Source: an uncultured Lachnospiraceae bacterium (lineage in GTDB: Bacteria > Bacillota_A > Clostridia > Lachnospirales > Lachnospiraceae). From it: a DNA stretch of 7,049 bases. The DNA lies in assembly GCA_947177885.1 (NCBI GenBank), contig CAMWWF010000148.1, positions 1 to 7,049 of the forward strand. Reading direction: 5' to 3'. Below the pieces are notes generated by a model. That model made no database searches, was not told the DNA's origin, and saw nothing but the letters and a program-made list of their open reading frames with translations. Positions 5,866 to 7,049 of the stretch are shown one piece after another (the stretch's first letter is position 1; every line of letters starts with the position of its first letter). The position numbers and the translations under genes were made by a program.

Positions 5866-6428
5866 TGCTGTCCGGTGAATGTATCTTCTTTAAAACACTG
5901 GTACAGCGCCCTGAAAAAAGCTTCGTAGTCCTGTCCTTCCAACAGCCCTGACACCTGACCGTCCCCGGCTTCTATGATCTTCCAGCTGCCATCTGCCAAT
6001 TCCGCATAGTCCTTGACCATAAATCGTTCAAACCTCTTCCTGACTGCATCAAGGTCTATCCTGCTTCCCTCCGGAAATATCATCATTCCTGCGGTATCTT
6101 CGGAAAGTAAGGGGTAAATATTGGGAAACACATGAAATTTCCTGTATTCTTCCGGAGGGGTGATCAATCGTATGTTGTTGTCATATAATTTCTGATAAAA
6201 CTGTTCGTACTGTTCCGGTTTCATCATCCAGCCGCGGTATACTGCGGCAGTCGGTTTTTCAGGCTTGTGCAATAATACCAGCTGTCCCTGACGAAACCAT
6301 TTCTCATATCCAAAGAGACAAATTTCGTATAAACCTGTATTGGTTACGGCGTCATATTCCCTTTGCAGGTCTTCATCTACTTTGTTTATTCGCGAATAGC
6401 CGGATGGAAATAATACCATCTGTATCAT
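5814..6428 (-). CDS. R2K-clade ATP-grasp family protein, internally shortened
   Basis: This 204-residue protein starts at ATG 6428, with AGGAGG centred about 13 bases upstream. Residues 4-110 match the N-terminal part of the ATP-grasp R2K clade (formerly DUF4343): VLFPSGYSRINKVDEDLQREYDA, then AVYRGWMMKPEQY (62-74) and LITPPEEYRKFHVFPNIYPLL (88-108, a highly conserved stretch). FMVKDY (136-141) is the strand carrying the ATP-binding lysine. The next residues, AELADGSWKIIEAGDGQVSGL (142-162), belong to the end of the domain, where full-length relatives of about 280-300 residues have them far downstream. About 80-90 residues that include most of the ATP-grasp core and metal ligands seem to be lost in frame. 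ATP-grasp enzymes join a carboxylate to an amine or thiol using ATP; the R2K substrate is unknown. With the core missing, activity is unlikely. The tail after about 180 is unlike the family. Confidence 0.8.
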   Translation of the reverse strand: MIQMVLFPSGYSRINKVDEDLQREYDAVTNTGLYEICLFGYEKWFRQGQLVLLHKPEKPTAAVYRGWMMKPEQYEQFYQKLYDNNIRLITPPEEYRKFHVFPNIYPLLSEDTAGMMIFPEGSRIDLDAVRKRFERFMVKDYAELADGSWKIIEAGDGQVSGLLEGQDYEAFFRALYQCFKEDTFTGQHQTPSQCPQDRLSTIGQ

Positions 6429-6745
6429 CTTCCCGTTATCCTCCTGTCCAGGCAGACTTTTTCCGCTGTTAACGGTTGATTTTGACCATTAGATTCATCT
6501 GCAGTTTATCCTAATATTCCGGTTTGCATCACCGGGCCGAATCATGACGCACATTCGTCAGAGAGCAATTTTTAAATATGCTCCAGTATGGCATTTGCAG
6601 TGTCACATTTCAAGCCCGGATGAGAAATGCCATGGTTTCAGGCAGGCCATGGCGAATCAGATGCAAAAGAGCGGAAAGAAAGAGCACAGCCCGGACGAAA
6701 GCGGTCAAGGCAGGAAATATTTGTGGAATAGAAAGAAAAATAGTA
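6429..6745. other. gene-free spacer with overlapping hairpins
   Basis: No supported gene lies in these ~320 bases. Between 6588 and 6653 several inverted repeats overlap: ATGGCATTT (6588-6596) with AAATGCCAT (6625-6633), CATTTC (6606-6611) with GAAATG (6624-6629), and GCCATGG (6629-6635) with CCATGGC (6647-6653). The promoter of the minus-strand ATP-grasp gene should lie at 6440-6540, but I cannot pick a convincing -35/-10 pair. A plus-strand open frame from 6544 has no ribosome site and no recognisable motif. Confidence 0.5.
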
Positions 6746-6746
6746 T

Positions 6747-7048
6747 AAATTCAATTGACCATCTGTTTCCATAAATACGTACGATTTCCGCATCGCTGAG
6801 GCTGCAGTCCGTGCTAAGGAGGTACAGGCACTCACTCTTTTTATTGCGGTTGCGTACAATGACAATCTTAACCGGGATTCCTGTTTTGGTTGTCACGATA
6901 ATAGAACCAAAAATGTTTTTGCTGCCGCGTCCGGCTTTGCAAGCATGCTTTCTTTACGGGTTTTATAGCCGTTGGTGCGGTGGTCTGTCTTATCAGAAAT
7001 TTCCTGGTAACGGTTGCTCTTCTTAGCAGAAGAAAGCAGGTTAAATCC
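6747..7048 (-). pseudogene. IS4-like DDE transposase remnant, broken and cut by the window edge
   Basis: Read on the minus strand, two frames carry transposase pieces. From 7048 the first gives SAKKSNRYQEISDKTDH, then GYKTRKESMLAKPDAAA, and hits TGA at 6895. The second, entered about 6915, gives IFGSIIVTTKTGIPVKIVIV, then RNRNKKSECLYLLSTDCSLS and DAEIVRIYGNRWSIE, ending at about 6747. The last block (VRNRNKK, then LSTD, then EIVRIYGNRWxIE) is the signature around the catalytic glutamate of IS4-type DDE transposases. In intact relatives tens of residues separate the two pieces, so there is an internal deletion with a frame change near 6905-6920. The protein also leaves the family right after RWSIE, so its C-terminus is gone too. 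It cannot be active. Terminal inverted repeats are not visible. Exact IS family placement is from memory. Confidence 0.75.
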
Positions 7049-7049
7049 T

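Noticed and set aside
6544..6774. Plus-strand frame of 76 codons in the right-hand spacer
   Set aside because: There is no ribosome site, the composition is dominated by the inverted repeats, and it runs antisense into the transposase relic.

Overview
The window looks like a chromosomal stretch from a gut-type Firmicute, most likely a member of the Lachnospiraceae. The evidence is moderate GC, strong AGGAGG-type ribosome binding sites, a LytTR/GHKL two-component pair, and protein families (AraC-GyrI regulators, R2K ATP-grasp, IS4-like transposase debris) that are common in that group. This assignment comes from protein style only; no marker gene is present.

Layout, left to right. (1) Bases 1-474 hold the C-terminal part of an Nmad3-type protein (nucleotide modification associated domain 3) that runs in from outside the window. 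(2) A convergent gap with a strong 9-bp hairpin follows. (3) An AraC-family regulator with a GyrI-like ligand-binding domain lies on the minus strand. It diverges from (4) an aminoglycoside phosphotransferase-family kinase on the plus strand. The divergent region contains an inverted repeat that gives the same -35/-10 spacing on both strands. (5) An AAC(3)-family N-acetyltransferase follows, with its own consensus-like promoter (TTGACA, 17 bp, TATGAT). (6) A LytTR response regulator and a GHKL sensor kinase form an operon that ends in a clear intrinsic terminator. (7) Directly after the terminator is a short C-terminal remnant of an ABC exporter ATPase. (8) On the minus strand is an R2K-clade ATP-grasp protein that appears to have lost its middle section in frame. 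(9) The last ~620 bases carry no intact gene: a hairpin-rich spacer, then the decayed remains of an IS4-like transposase on the minus strand, cut by the window edge.

How the parts may work together. Genes 3-5 look like a small drug-response cluster: a possible ligand-sensing regulator beside two enzymes whose families modify aminoglycosides or related compounds. The substrates are unproven, and many chromosomal members of both families do not confer resistance. Genes 6 are a self-contained signalling pair whose usual type of partner, an ABC exporter, survives here only as a fragment. The right third of the window shows repeated decay (exporter fragment, shortened ATP-grasp, broken transposase), which suggests past rearrangement. 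I found no CRISPR array, tRNA, rRNA or clearly undescribed system. The most distinctive feature is the symmetric divergent promoter near 1722-1753.
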